64,000 bases of DNA from JBBWZH01 sp035544115 (GTDB taxonomy: Bacteria; Actinomycetota; Actinomycetes; Mycobacteriales; CADCTP01): the NCBI GenBank assembly GCA_963714145.1, contig OY970235.1, positions 1 to 64,000 on the forward strand, written 5' to 3'. Below the pieces are notes generated by a model. That model had not been told where the DNA came from. It ran no database searches and saw nothing but the letters and a program-made list of their open reading frames with translations. A program made the translations under genes and the position numbers. Below, piece after piece: positions 50,211-58,923 of this stretch (within the stretch, counting starts at the first letter, position 1; each line of letters opens with the position of its first letter).

Positions 50211-50972
50211 ATGAAGCTGCTCCGTGACACCTGGATCGTCTTCCAGCGGCAGCTGCTGCTGGTCGTGCGGACACCGACCCGGCTGGTGGTCGGGTTCGTC
50301 CAGCCGATCGCGTACCTGCTGCTGTTCGCGCCGCTGCTCAAGCCGGCGCTGGCCTCGATGGGCGCCCGTACGTACGCCGACGCCTACCGGATCTACGTGC
50401 CCGGCCTGCTGATCGTGCTCGTGCTGTTCAGCGGGTTCTTCACCGGGTTCGCCCTGCTCGCCGAGCTCCGCGCCGGGATCATCGAGCGCTCCCGGGTGAC
50501 CCCGATGAGCCGGTTCGCCCTGCTGTTCGGCCGGGCGCTGGCCGAGGTCGCCACGATGATGGCCCAGGCCGTGATCATCACGATCTTCGCCCTGCCGTTC
50601 GTCCGCCCGTCCGTCGGCCCGCTGCTCCTCGCGTACCTGCTGCTCAGCCTGATGGGCCTGTTCGCGTCCACGATCTCGTACGCGATGGCACTGCGGATCA
50701 AGAACATCGCCGCCCTCGGGCCCCTGATCAACACGGTTTCGCAGCCGCTCGCCCTGCTGTCGGGCGTCCTGCTGCCCCTCACCCTGGCGCCGATCTGGCT
50801 GGTCCGCGTCGCGGACTGGAACCCCTTCTACTGGGCCACCAGCGGGGTCCGCGCGCTGTTCGCCGGCAATGTCAGCGACGACGTGGTCTGGAAGGCGCTC
50901 GCGATCAACCTCCCGCTCTCCCTGCTGGCCGTGGTCTGGGCGACCCGGCTGTTCGCGAAGCGGGTGCAGTAG
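50211..50972 (+). CDS. drrB: ABC-2 type exporter permease, DrrB-like
   Basis: A 253-residue membrane protein with six predicted helices in the ABC-2 pattern, including LVVGFVQPIAYLLLFAPLL, GLLIVLVLFSGFFTGFALL and PLALLSGVLLPLTLAPIW. RAGIIERSRVTPMSRFALLFGRAL is the cytoplasmic coupling region typical of DrrB. It forms the channel for the adjacent ATPase. GAAGGAAGAAA gives the ribosome site 107 bp after the ATPase gene. Confidence 0.92.
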   Translation: MKLLRDTWIVFQRQLLLVVRTPTRLVVGFVQPIAYLLLFAPLLKPALASMGARTYADAYRIYVPGLLIVLVLFSGFFTGFALLAELRAGIIERSRVTPMSRFALLFGRALAEVATMMAQAVIITIFALPFVRPSVGPLLLAYLLLSLMGLFASTISYAMALRIKNIAALGPLINTVSQPLALLSGVLLPLTLAPIWLVRVADWNPFYWATSGVRALFAGNVSDDVVWKALAINLPLSLLAVVWATRLFAKRVQ

Positions 50973-50980
50973 GTCGCCCC

Positions 50981-51009
50981 GGCCGGGCGCGGCAGCGCCG
51001 CGCCCGGCC
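50981..51009. terminator. Strong bidirectional terminator
   Basis: A 13-bp perfect stem, GGCCGGGCGCGGC (50981-50993) with its complement (50997-51009), closes a 3-nt loop between the convergent exporter permease and FkbM genes. Confidence 0.8.
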
Positions 51010-51014
51010 GGCGG

Positions 51015-51761
51015 TCAGCTGTCCCGGGCCGCGCGGACCAGGTAGGCCCGGTTCTCGGCCTCGATCAGCGGCGCCTGCCGGACCACCGGTGGCATGCCCC
51101 GGTCGGTGAGCAGGTCGCGGATCGCGTCCAGCCGGTTGTCCAGGTCCTGCACCTCGATCACCACCTGCTGGATCAGCGGCCAGTGCTCGGCGTCGATGCC
51201 ACGCAGCACGTCCACCTCGGCGCCCTCGGCGTCGATCTTGAGCAGGTCGACCGGTCGGCCCGCCTGCAGGTAGCTGGACAGCCGCTGGACGTCGGTGGTC
51301 AACTGCTGGGCCCGGTGCATCCGCTCTACCACCTTGACCGCGAGCGTCTTCGCCATATTGGCTTTCTGCAGTTCCTTGATTTCCGGGTACCGGGTGGAAT
51401 TGCCGGGGATCAGCGGGTAGTAGGTGAACGGGACGTCCCGCTCAGCCACCGCACCGAGCGCGACCGGCTCGACGGTAATGTCGGACAGCCCGTGCAGTTC
51501 GATGTTCCGGCGAAGTAGTTCGACCGACGGCGGGGCCGGTTCGAAAGCCAGCACGACGGCATCCGGATGCAGCGACTTCAGGTAGATCGCGAACATTCCG
51601 ATATTCGCGCCGACGTCCAGCACGTACGGCTTCGGCGGTAGTGGGATATCGGCGTAGGTGCCGGCCTGGTAGATCTCCTCGTAGATGAAGCGGGCTTCCA
51701 CGGCGCTGGCCGCGTAGATGCGCAGGGTGGGGTCCAGTTCGACCAGTTTGCCGTCGGACAT
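51015..51761 (-). CDS. FkbM-family SAM O-methyltransferase
   Basis: A 248-residue FkbM-type methyltransferase. YVLDVGANIGMFAIYLKSL near 46-64 is motif I, VVLAFEPAPPSVELLRRNI motif II, and VDLLKIDAEGAEVDVLRGI near 172-190 the FkbM signature. Members methylate hydroxyl groups of sugars or polyketides. It is the last of three leftward tailoring genes, 36 bp after the formyltransferase. Confidence 0.88.
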   Translation of the reverse strand: MSDGKLVELDPTLRIYAASAVEARFIYEEIYQAGTYADIPLPPKPYVLDVGANIGMFAIYLKSLHPDAVVLAFEPAPPSVELLRRNIELHGLSDITVEPVALGAVAERDVPFTYYPLIPGNSTRYPEIKELQKANMAKTLAVKVVERMHRAQQLTTDVQRLSSYLQAGRPVDLLKIDAEGAEVDVLRGIDAEHWPLIQQVVIEVQDLDNRLDAIRDLLTDRGMPPVVRQAPLIEAENRAYLVRAARDS

Positions 51762-51797
51762 TGCGTCTCTTCTCTGCTCGGGTCAAGGAACTGATGA

Positions 51798-52742
51798 TCA
51801 GCCGGTGGTCTTGCCGTCGGTGCGCAGTAGCCGCACCAGCCCGTCCCGGCACGGGAAATAGACGTGATCGACCTCCAACTGCGGCCCGGCTGCGCCGTTC
51901 GGGTCGACCGGTTCGGCCGGGTCGCGCAGCGGGCCGGCGTATTCGGCCGAACGGACCGGGTACTGCCGGCCGTCGATCGAGACGAACGCCCGCGGGTACG
52001 GGCCGAGCAGCGCGCGGACCAGCGCGTCAATCTCGGCGAATGTCATCGAACTGGATATTTCACCATCAGCCGGGCGGCGCTTCGGCCAGACCGAGGCGAT
52101 TCCGTCGTCCTGTCGCTGTGCCGGCACCGCCCGGTCGGCCAGTTGTCCGGCGAGTTCGAAGCCGGCGGTGAAGTGGGTGCCGGCGATCCGGTAGAACAGC
52201 GAGGCGGCCGTCTCGCGCGGGTGCACCGGCAGGTCGTGCTGGGCGATGACCGAGCCGGTGTCGGCCGCCGCTTCCAGGAAGAAAACGCTGAGCGCGGTGC
52301 TGCGCAGGCCTTTGATAATCGTCCACGGAATGGGTGCCTGGCCGCGGCCGGTCGGCAGTTTCGTCGGGTGCATGCCGATGCAGCCGGCGGCGCCCGGCGC
52401 CGTCTCCCCGGGTTCGGCCGCGGGGATCGCCAATACCTCCGGCGCCACCAGCCGTGACCAGCCGATCACCAGCAGGTAATGCGGCCGGCATTCCCGGATC
52501 GAGCCGGCCAGGTCGGTCAGCCGGCCGTCGGTCGTATAGACGTGCCGGACGCCCTGCTCGGCGGCCAGCCCGGTGCTGGACAGGAAACCGACCGTGCCGC
52601 CGGCCCGGCCGGTGTCGAGCCCGACCATCATTTCCACCGAGAGCCGGCCGTCCAGGTACGCCGGGGCGGCGAAAATGCCCTCGAACGCCCGCAGCCCAAA
52701 GGTATGGCCGGTGACCAGGATCAACCGGGTGGGGCTACTCAC
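51798..52742 (-). CDS. Formyltransferase-family protein
   Basis: A 314-residue protein with the formyl_trans_N fold. GMHPTKLPTGRGQAPIPWTI near 127-146 is the formyl-folate signature with the catalytic His, and AAADTGSVIAQHDLPV gives the paired Asp. It differs from methionyl-tRNA formyltransferase in lacking the tRNA-binding part; its C-terminal region (FPCRDGLVRLLR) matches sugar or amino-group formyltransferases better. It would N-formylate an amine from 10-formyl-THF, plausibly the amine freed by the adjacent deacetylase. GTG start, overlapping the deacetylase stop by 8 nt. Confidence 0.82.
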   Translation of the reverse strand: MSSPTRLILVTGHTFGLRAFEGIFAAPAYLDGRLSVEMMVGLDTGRAGGTVGFLSSTGLAAEQGVRHVYTTDGRLTDLAGSIRECRPHYLLVIGWSRLVAPEVLAIPAAEPGETAPGAAGCIGMHPTKLPTGRGQAPIPWTIIKGLRSTALSVFFLEAAADTGSVIAQHDLPVHPRETAASLFYRIAGTHFTAGFELAGQLADRAVPAQRQDDGIASVWPKRRPADGEISSSMTFAEIDALVRALLGPYPRAFVSIDGRQYPVRSAEYAGPLRDPAEPVDPNGAAGPQLEVDHVYFPCRDGLVRLLRTDGKTTG

Positions 52743-54043
52743 TGACGCGTCCTCCGTGATTTACGTCGATGATGTCGACCTGGCCGCTGGCCGCGTCGAC
52801 GGTGAAAGCGACCTGCGTGTTGGGGTGTTGCAGGAATTCCTCGGCGAGTTCCGGCCGGCTGGCCGGGTCGGCGAGGAATTCCAGGCCGAGCCGGGTGCCG
52901 AAGCCGGACCCGCCGGCGGCGCAGACGATCCGGGTCGTCGGCGCCCACGGATTGAGCAGCACCGAAATCAGCCCGGCGTCGTGCCGCACCACCCCGTCGG
53001 CGCCGAATTCCGGGTAGCGCCGGCGGCCGTCGGCCCGGTTGAGCAGGTAGGCCGGCTCGGTCCGGGGCAGGTCGTACTCGATCGCCCAGCGGGTGCTCGA
53101 GAGCCGGTTGTAGAGATCCCGGACGACCGGGTTGCTGACCGCGCCGCCGGCCAGGATCACCTGCCCGGCGCGCAGGATGTCGGCCGCGTCCGGGCTGTTG
53201 GAGAACTTCTCCCGCAGCGGCGAGGACGGCGCCCACTGGCTGGCGAACGCGTGCCGCAACCGGTCCCGACCTGCGTTCTCGTGCACCGTCGGCCAGTCGA
53301 TCGGTTCGCCCGGGGCCGAGTAGGCCTCGTACAGCAGGGTGATGTCGGTCGGCCCGACGATCGGCGTCCAGAGCCGGTGGAACATCGAGTCGCTCAGCCC
53401 GACGGTCTTGGTCAGCACGTCCACCGCGTCGTTCTGGTAGCCGACCTCGAACCCCTCGGCCCGGTCCAATCCGGCCAGGCCGCCGAGGCGCATCTCGTGC
53501 TTGGCCAGGTCCACCCGCTCCAGCCGCAAGCTGCTGGGAGCGGTGCTTGGAAAGGGCCCGGTTCTTGCTGTCCAGCCGGGCCCCGGAAACGTCGATGAAC
53601 ACCCGCGGGGCGAACCGGTCCAACTCGCTGGAGAGGTGAATAGAATAGTGCAGGAAGACCCGCTTGCGGAATACCGCGTGGGCGATCCGGTTGGCCTCGA
53701 CATGGTCGTTGTGGCTGTCCGCCTGGGTGTGGGTCACGACGATATCCGGGTCGATCTGGCGGTCCGCGACCAATTCCCGGATCAGCCGGACGGTGTCGCC
53801 GTCGGCCCGCAGGTGCCCATCCGCCAGGCCACCGAAACAGACCCGCTCGGCCGGCACCCCCAGTTCCGCCGCGGCCTGCACCGCCTCGGCCCGCCGGATT
53901 TTCGGCTGCTGTCCGTCATCGGTCAGGATAAGCAGATCGACGGGCAGCCCGAGCGTTACCGATTTGCTGATCAGCGCACCCGCGCCGATTTCAATATCAT
54001 CCGGATGGGAACCGACCGCGAGCAGTCGCAGCGGCGCGCTCAC
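52735..54043 (-). pseudogene. PIG-L-type N-acetylglucosamine deacetylase with extra C-terminal domain, frameshifted
   Basis: Two overlapping frames together make one protein of about 435 residues. The first (from GTG 54043) has AVGSHPDDIEIGAGALI and THTQADSHNDHVEANRIAH, the zinc ligands of PIG-L deacetylases, then loses homology after ALSKHRSQQ. The second continues it exactly: LRLERVDLAKHEMRLGGLAG, with AEGFEVGY. The switch falls at 53528-53529, where one extra A on the plus strand (CAAG for CAG) explains it. The C-terminal half, with LAGGAVSNPVVRDLY and CAAGGSGFGTRLGLEFL, is not part of a normal PIG-L protein. It may be a sequencing error, recent inactivation or recoding at CTT-G. The role would be removing N-acetyl from a GlcNAc-type sugar. 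Confidence 0.75.
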
Positions 54044-54360
54044 GGCCGGCCAGCGACCGCGGGCAACTGCCGGAATGGCCCGGCCGGATCGCCCCACGGC
54101 GATTGCTCCAGTCGGCCGTATTGCGTTTGCTCCGGCTGTCCGACGGCATTGGGCCGGGTCACACTAAACGGTCGTAACAGCACGCCGAGTGGCATGTCGA
54201 CACCCCCAGATTGACGGCATCCTATTCTGCCGCAAGCCGGCACGCTCGTATATGTCGGCACTGCCGGGCAGTGCTACCGGCCCGATCGGGCAGGGTTGCG
54301 CGGCCTGGGTCAGCGCTGCCGGGAGGTGCCGCGCCGGGTTGGTTGGGGTATCAAGGCGGG
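54044..54360. promoter_or_regulatory. Divergent intergenic region at the right edge of the large cluster
   Basis: 317 bp lie between the deacetylase gene and the first PAP2 gene. Relatively AT-rich stretches near 54160-54190 (CACACTAAACGGTCGTAAC) and 54205-54260 (AGATTGACGGCATCCTATTC, CTCGTATATGTCGG) are the likely promoter zones. No small gene is supported: the short frames here lack both ribosome sites and recognisable protein features. Confidence 0.4.
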
Positions 54361-55173
54361 GTGCCCGCCCCGCCCGCCTCCCGGTCCGGCCGGCCGTCGC
54401 GGTGGTCCGGTCGGTTGCCGCGCTGGGCCGGGCGGCTCGACCCGGACCAGCGGTACGAACTGCGGCTGACGCTGGCCGTGGTCGGCGCGGTGCTGCTCGG
54501 GGTGCCGTTCCTGCTGCTCCTGCTCGCGGTGCAGGGGGCCTGGTCGCCGCTGCTGCGGCTGGACCGCTCGGTGGCCGAGCAGCTGCACGCGCTGGCGCTG
54601 CGCAGCCCGCTGCTGGTGCACCTGCTGGACGCGGTCAGCACGGTGTTCGCGCCGCTGGTGTTCCGGCTGGCCGCGACCGTGCTGGCCGGCTGGCTGCTGC
54701 TGCGCCGGCGCACCCGGCTGGCCGCCTGGGCACTGGTCACCACCTGGGGCGCCGCGCTGCTCGGCGTGCTGCTGAAGGAGGCGGTGGCCCGGGCCCGGCC
54801 GTCCTTTGTGGACGCGGTCGCGGCCGCGCCGGGCCGGTCGTTCCCGTCCGGGCACGCGCTCGGCTCGGTGGTCGGCTGCGGCGTGCTGCTGCTCGTGCTG
54901 CTCCCGCTGCTGCCGCGGTGGGGCCGGCGGCTGGCCTGGTTCGCCGCCGGAGTGGTGGTGGCCGCGGTCGGCTTCGCCCGGGTCGGTCTCGGCGTGCACT
55001 ACCTCAGCGACGTGCTGGCCGGCTGGGTGCTCGGGCTGGGGCTGCTGGCCGGCACGGTCGCCGCGTTCGAGAGCTGGCGCCGGGAGATCGGCGCCAGTAC
55101 GCCGGAGCCGGTCGCCGGGCTGGAACCCGAGCTGGCCACCGGCCAGCGGGTACGACCGGACCACCCGGGGTAG
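54361..55173 (+). CDS. PAP2-family membrane phosphatase 1
   Basis: A 270-residue membrane protein with about five to six helices. The lipid phosphatase motifs are present: KEAVARARP near 139-147, PSGHALGS near 160, and GLGVHYLSDVLAGW near 210-223 with the catalytic His. It would dephosphorylate lipid phosphates or undecaprenyl pyrophosphate at the outer face. A GTG start is used, 10 bp before a second PAP2 gene downstream, suggesting a duplication in one operon. Confidence 0.88.
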   Translation: MPAPPASRSGRPSRWSGRLPRWAGRLDPDQRYELRLTLAVVGAVLLGVPFLLLLLAVQGAWSPLLRLDRSVAEQLHALALRSPLLVHLLDAVSTVFAPLVFRLAATVLAGWLLLRRRTRLAAWALVTTWGAALLGVLLKEAVARARPSFVDAVAAAPGRSFPSGHALGSVVGCGVLLLVLLPLLPRWGRRLAWFAAGVVVAAVGFARVGLGVHYLSDVLAGWVLGLGLLAGTVAAFESWRREIGASTPEPVAGLEPELATGQRVRPDHPG

Positions 55174-55182
55174 ACGGTCCAC

Positions 55183-55890
55183 ATGCGACCCATCTCGACC
55201 GACCGGACGCGGCGGGCCGGCTGGCGGGCCGAACCCGGGGAGCTGCGAGCCGACCTGGCCGAGGCCGGCCACCGGCTCTGGCTGCCGGCCATCGCGCTGG
55301 TCGCCGGGATGATGCTGCTCGGGCTGCTGATCACGCATCTGCTCGGGTCCGGCTGGCTCGGCCGGCAGGACGCCGCGGTGGATCGGGAACTCGCCGCCGA
55401 CCGCACCGGCACCCTCAACGCGATCACCGCGGTGCTGACCGGCCTGGCCGCCACCCCCACCGTGATCGGCCTGACCGCACTCGCCGCCGGCATCCTGCGG
55501 GTCGTGTCTGGACGGTGGCGCGAGGTGGTCTTCCTGGCCCTGGCCACGGCCGGCGAGACCGCCATCTTCCTGCTCACCACGCTGGTGGTGCACCGGTCCC
55601 GGCCGCCGGTACCGCACCTGGACGTCGCGCCGCCCACCTCCAGCTTCCCGTCCGGGCACACCGCCGCCGCGGTCTGCTGCTACGGCTCGATCGCCGCCGT
55701 GCTGCTCTGGCGCTACCGCCAGCCGGTGCTGCGCGCGGTGCTACCGGTGCTGGCCGGGCTGCTGCCGCTGCTGATCGGCGCCAGCCGGCTCTACCGCGGC
55801 ATGCACTTCCCCACCGACGTGCTGGCCGGCCTGCTGCTCGGCGGCAGCTGGCTGACCGCGACCGGCCGCTGGTACCGCCGGCCCGGCTGA
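55183..55890 (+). CDS. PAP2-family membrane phosphatase 2
   Basis: A 235-residue PAP2 protein with the motifs VVHRSRPPVP (first motif Lys replaced by His), FPSGHTAAAVCC and ASRLYRGMHFPTDVLAG. The second and third motifs are complete. It is related to the preceding gene but diverged strongly. Role as for PAP2 phosphatase 1; the change in the first motif may alter substrate preference. Confidence 0.87.
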   Translation: MRPISTDRTRRAGWRAEPGELRADLAEAGHRLWLPAIALVAGMMLLGLLITHLLGSGWLGRQDAAVDRELAADRTGTLNAITAVLTGLAATPTVIGLTALAAGILRVVSGRWREVVFLALATAGETAIFLLTTLVVHRSRPPVPHLDVAPPTSSFPSGHTAAAVCCYGSIAAVLLWRYRQPVLRAVLPVLAGLLPLLIGASRLYRGMHFPTDVLAGLLLGGSWLTATGRWYRRPG

Positions 55891-55906
55891 TCAGCCGCCC
55901 GCCTGA

Positions 55907-57049
55907 TCAGCCCGTCGGCACCGTGATCGAGACGTCCTGGGCGTCGTGGTCGGACATGCCGGCCGGGTCGCGGAAGGCGTACCGGTGCACCTGGACGCCG
56001 CCGGCGGTGAGGGTCCAGTCCAGCCGCCACAGGTGTAGCGGCCCGGCGTGCCAGCTGCGCGGGTAGAGCTGGCGGCTGGCCCGGGCGGCGTCCTCGGTGA
56101 GCCCGAGCAGCGGGTCCAGGTCGCCCATCGCCGACGTGGTGTTGAAGTCGCCGGCGATCAGCAGCGGCAGCCGGTTGGCCCGTACGTCGTCCGCCAGCGC
56201 GCGGTAGAGGTACTGCCGGTTGGCGCCGCGGGCGTGCAGCGCCCGGTAGAACGCCGGGGTGAACGGGCTGACCGAGTAGTCGGCGGGGATCGGCACGTGC
56301 ACGTCGTAGAGCGAGAGCCGGCCGGTGCCGACCCGGACGTCCACCCGCAGCACCGAGTTCGCGGCCACCGGCGGGGTGCCGAGGACCGGCAGCCGGCTGA
56401 GCACCACCAGTTCGTGCTTGACGATGATCGTGTAGCCGGGGAAGTCGCGGGCCAGCCGGGCCCGGTCGTCGATCGCGGCGCCGGACCTCGACAGGTACTC
56501 CTGCAGCAGGTACACGTCCGCGCGCAGGCTCCGCAGGTAGCTGGTGAACGCGCGCGGGTCGTCGCCGGAGTCCCAGTACTCGGTGTTCCAGGCCACCACC
56601 CGGACCGCGCCGGCCGGCACCGGCTCGACCTGCCCGGTCAGCGCGGCCACGTTCAGCCCGGTCGCCGGCAGGCCCAGCAGCAGCGCGGCGACCAGCGCCG
56701 TCACGCCGAGGCCGCGGCGGGGCAGCGGGAAGGTCAGCGGCAGGTACAGCAGCACCGGCACGACCAGGAACGCCAGCGGTGGCACCGGCGCGAACGCCAG
56801 CCACCCCCAGAACCGCCCGGCCAGCAGCGTGGTCAGGGCCACGAACGCCAGCCAGCAGACGGCAACCACCGCCGGCACCCGGCCGAGCCCGCGCAGCCCG
56901 CCGCGCAGCACCCGCCGGCCCCACCCGCCCGGCGGATCCGGCGGTCCGGGCGGTGCGGCCGGGTCGGGCGGTAGCCGCGGCGGGTCCACCGATCGGCCGG
57001 CCGGGTCGTCAGCCGGCTGAGCGGTCTGCGGGTCGCGGCTGGCGGGCAC
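55907..57049 (-). CDS. Membrane-anchored endonuclease/exonuclease/phosphatase-family protein
   Basis: A 380-residue protein with a Pro-rich cytoplasmic N-terminus, three hydrophobic segments at about 58-130 (VVAVCWLAFVALTTLLAG; LAFLVVPVLLYLPLTF; VTALVAALLLGLPATG) and an EEP domain from 145 on. VVAWNTEYW, LLQEYL, DVHVPIP, IAGDFNTT and the final MSDHDAQ are the metal-binding and catalytic motifs. The domain lies outside the membrane and could hydrolyse phosphodiesters, such as those of nucleic acids or lipids. GTG start. Confidence 0.85.
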   Translation of the reverse strand: MPASRDPQTAQPADDPAGRSVDPPRLPPDPAAPPGPPDPPGGWGRRVLRGGLRGLGRVPAVVAVCWLAFVALTTLLAGRFWGWLAFAPVPPLAFLVVPVLLYLPLTFPLPRRGLGVTALVAALLLGLPATGLNVAALTGQVEPVPAGAVRVVAWNTEYWDSGDDPRAFTSYLRSLRADVYLLQEYLSRSGAAIDDRARLARDFPGYTIIVKHELVVLSRLPVLGTPPVAANSVLRVDVRVGTGRLSLYDVHVPIPADYSVSPFTPAFYRALHARGANRQYLYRALADDVRANRLPLLIAGDFNTTSAMGDLDPLLGLTEDAARASRQLYPRSWHAGPLHLWRLDWTLTAGGVQVHRYAFRDPAGMSDHDAQDVSITVPTG

Positions 57050-57093
57050 GCCGCCGATCGTGCCCTAGCCAGGTTGCCGCGCCCGCCGGGCGG

Positions 57094-58896
57094 CTACCCG
57101 GGAACCATCCAGTCGAGCACCGGGGTGGCCTGCAGGGTGACCAGGACGCACATGAACAGCAGCAGGGCCAGGCTCCAGCCGAGCACCTTGCGGAAGATCT
57201 CGCCTTCCCGGCCGGCCATCCCGACCGCGGACGCGGCGATCGCCAGGTTCTGCGGGCTGATCATCTTGCCCATCACGCCGCCGGCCGAGTTGGCCGCGGC
57301 CAGCAGCACCGGATCCAGCCCGGCCTTGGCCGCGGTCTGCACCTGCAATGCGCCGAACAGCGCGTTGGACGAGGTGTCCGAGCCGGTGACCGCGACACCC
57401 AGCCAGCCGAGGATCGCGGACAGGAACGCGAACGCGCTGCCGGCGCCGGCCAGGAACTCGCCGAGCGTGTTGGTCTGCCCGGACTGGTTCAGCACGTACG
57501 CCAGGGCCAGCACCGCCATGATCGTGGCGATCGCGAACCGCAGCTCGTAGTAGGTGCGGACGTAGACGCGGGCGGCCTGGCCGGCCGGGACGCGCAGCAC
57601 CAGCGCGGTCAGGATGCCGGCCAGCACCATCAGCGTGCCGGCCGCCGGCAGCCAGCCGAACGCGAACGTGATGGACGCCAGCGGCTTGCCGGCCGCGCTG
57701 ACCACGTCCAGCTCGGGCCACTTGAACGAGGTGGTCCACGGCGACCTGGCCAGCGCGTGCTTCACCGCGCCGATGTTGGCGATCGAGAAGATCGCCACGA
57801 TGATCAAGTACGGCGCGTACGCCCGGGCCACGTCGGCCGGCGGGTCCGCCGGCTCGCCGGCGCCCCCGCCGGTGCCGCCGGCCGCCGACCCGGGCGGCCG
57901 GCCGGCCCCGGCGCGCGGGCCGGTCGGGCCCACCTCGCCGGTCGCGACCGCGGTCCCGCCGCCGCGCTCCGCCGCGGCCCGGCTCGACTCCGCCTCGGCC
58001 GCCGCTGGCTCGTCCACAGTGGACGGAGGACCGGCGGCCAGGTCCGGCGCCTCGACCGGCTGCCAGACCCGCAGCATGCCGACCAGCGCGGCGGCCGAGG
58101 CCAGCGCGGCGATGATGTCGGTGAGCGGCACCGAGATGTAGTTGGACGCGACGAACTGGGCGATGCCGAAGGAGACGCCGGCGACCAGCGCGGCCGGCCA
58201 GGTCTGGCGCAGCCCGCGCTTGCCGTCCACCACGATCACCAGCACCAGCGGCACCACCACGGCCAGCACCGGGGTCTGCCGGCCGACCATCGCGCCGAGC
58301 GTGTCCACGTTGAGGCGCGGGTCGGTGCCGGCGCCGGCGGCGACCGAGCCGAGCGTCACGATCGGGGTGGCCAGCGCGCCGAAGGCGACCGGCGCGGTGT
58401 TCGCGATCAGCGACAGCGAGGCCGCGTGGATGGGCCGGAAGCCCAGCGCGATCAGCATCACCACGGTGATCGCGACCGGGGTGCCGAACCCGGCCAGCGC
58501 CTCCATCAGCGCGCCGAAGCAGAACGCGATGATGATCGCCTGGATCCGCATGTCCGGGCTGACCCGGGAGAACGACCGGCGCAGCACGTCGAAGTGTCCG
58601 GTCGCGACGGTGAGGTTGTAGACCCAGATCGCGTTCAGCACGATCCACAGGATCGGGAAGAAGCCGAACGCGGCGCCCTCGGTGGCCGACAGCGCGGCCT
58701 GCCCGACCGGCATCGAGTAGACCGCCACGGCCACCGCCAGCGCGACCGCCAGCGAGATCACCCCGGCCAACCAGGCCCGCATCCGCATCACCCCGAGTAA
58801 CACGAAAAGCGTGACCAGCGGCAACGCCGCGAAGATCACCGATAGACCGAGGGAGTTGCCGACCGGGGTGGTGGTGATCTGATGCCGATCCAGCAT
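57094..58896 (-). CDS. Glycolate/L-lactate permease (LctP/GlcA family)
   Basis: A 600-residue permease with 12 or more helices. AFCFGALMEALAGFGTPVAIT near 126-146 is the family's signature, and SNALFGALQVQTA near the C-terminus also fits. A hydrophilic Gly/Pro/Ala-rich loop of about 60 residues near 285-345 (GPTGPRAGAGRPPGSAAGGT) splits the two halves. LctP and GlcA cannot be told apart by motif, but linkage with glcDEF and malate synthase favours glycolate. Last gene of the leftward operon, 27 bp after glcF. Confidence 0.9.
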   Translation of the reverse strand: MLDRHQITTTPVGNSLGLSVIFAALPLVTLFVLLGVMRMRAWLAGVISLAVALAVAVAVYSMPVGQAALSATEGAAFGFFPILWIVLNAIWVYNLTVATGHFDVLRRSFSRVSPDMRIQAIIIAFCFGALMEALAGFGTPVAITVVMLIALGFRPIHAASLSLIANTAPVAFGALATPIVTLGSVAAGAGTDPRLNVDTLGAMVGRQTPVLAVVVPLVLVIVVDGKRGLRQTWPAALVAGVSFGIAQFVASNYISVPLTDIIAALASAAALVGMLRVWQPVEAPDLAAGPPSTVDEPAAAEAESSRAAAERGGGTAVATGEVGPTGPRAGAGRPPGSAAGGTGGGAGEPADPPADVARAYAPYLIIVAIFSIANIGAVKHALARSPWTTSFKWPELDVVSAAGKPLASITFAFGWLPAAGTLMVLAGILTALVLRVPAGQAARVYVRTYYELRFAIATIMAVLALAYVLNQSGQTNTLGEFLAGAGSAFAFLSAILGWLGVAVTGSDTSSNALFGALQVQTAAKAGLDPVLLAAANSAGGVMGKMISPQNLAIAASAVGMAGREGEIFRKVLGWSLALLLFMCVLVTLQATPVLDWMVPG

Positions 58897-58923
58897 GGGG
58901 TCACCTCGCTGCTCGGGGATACC

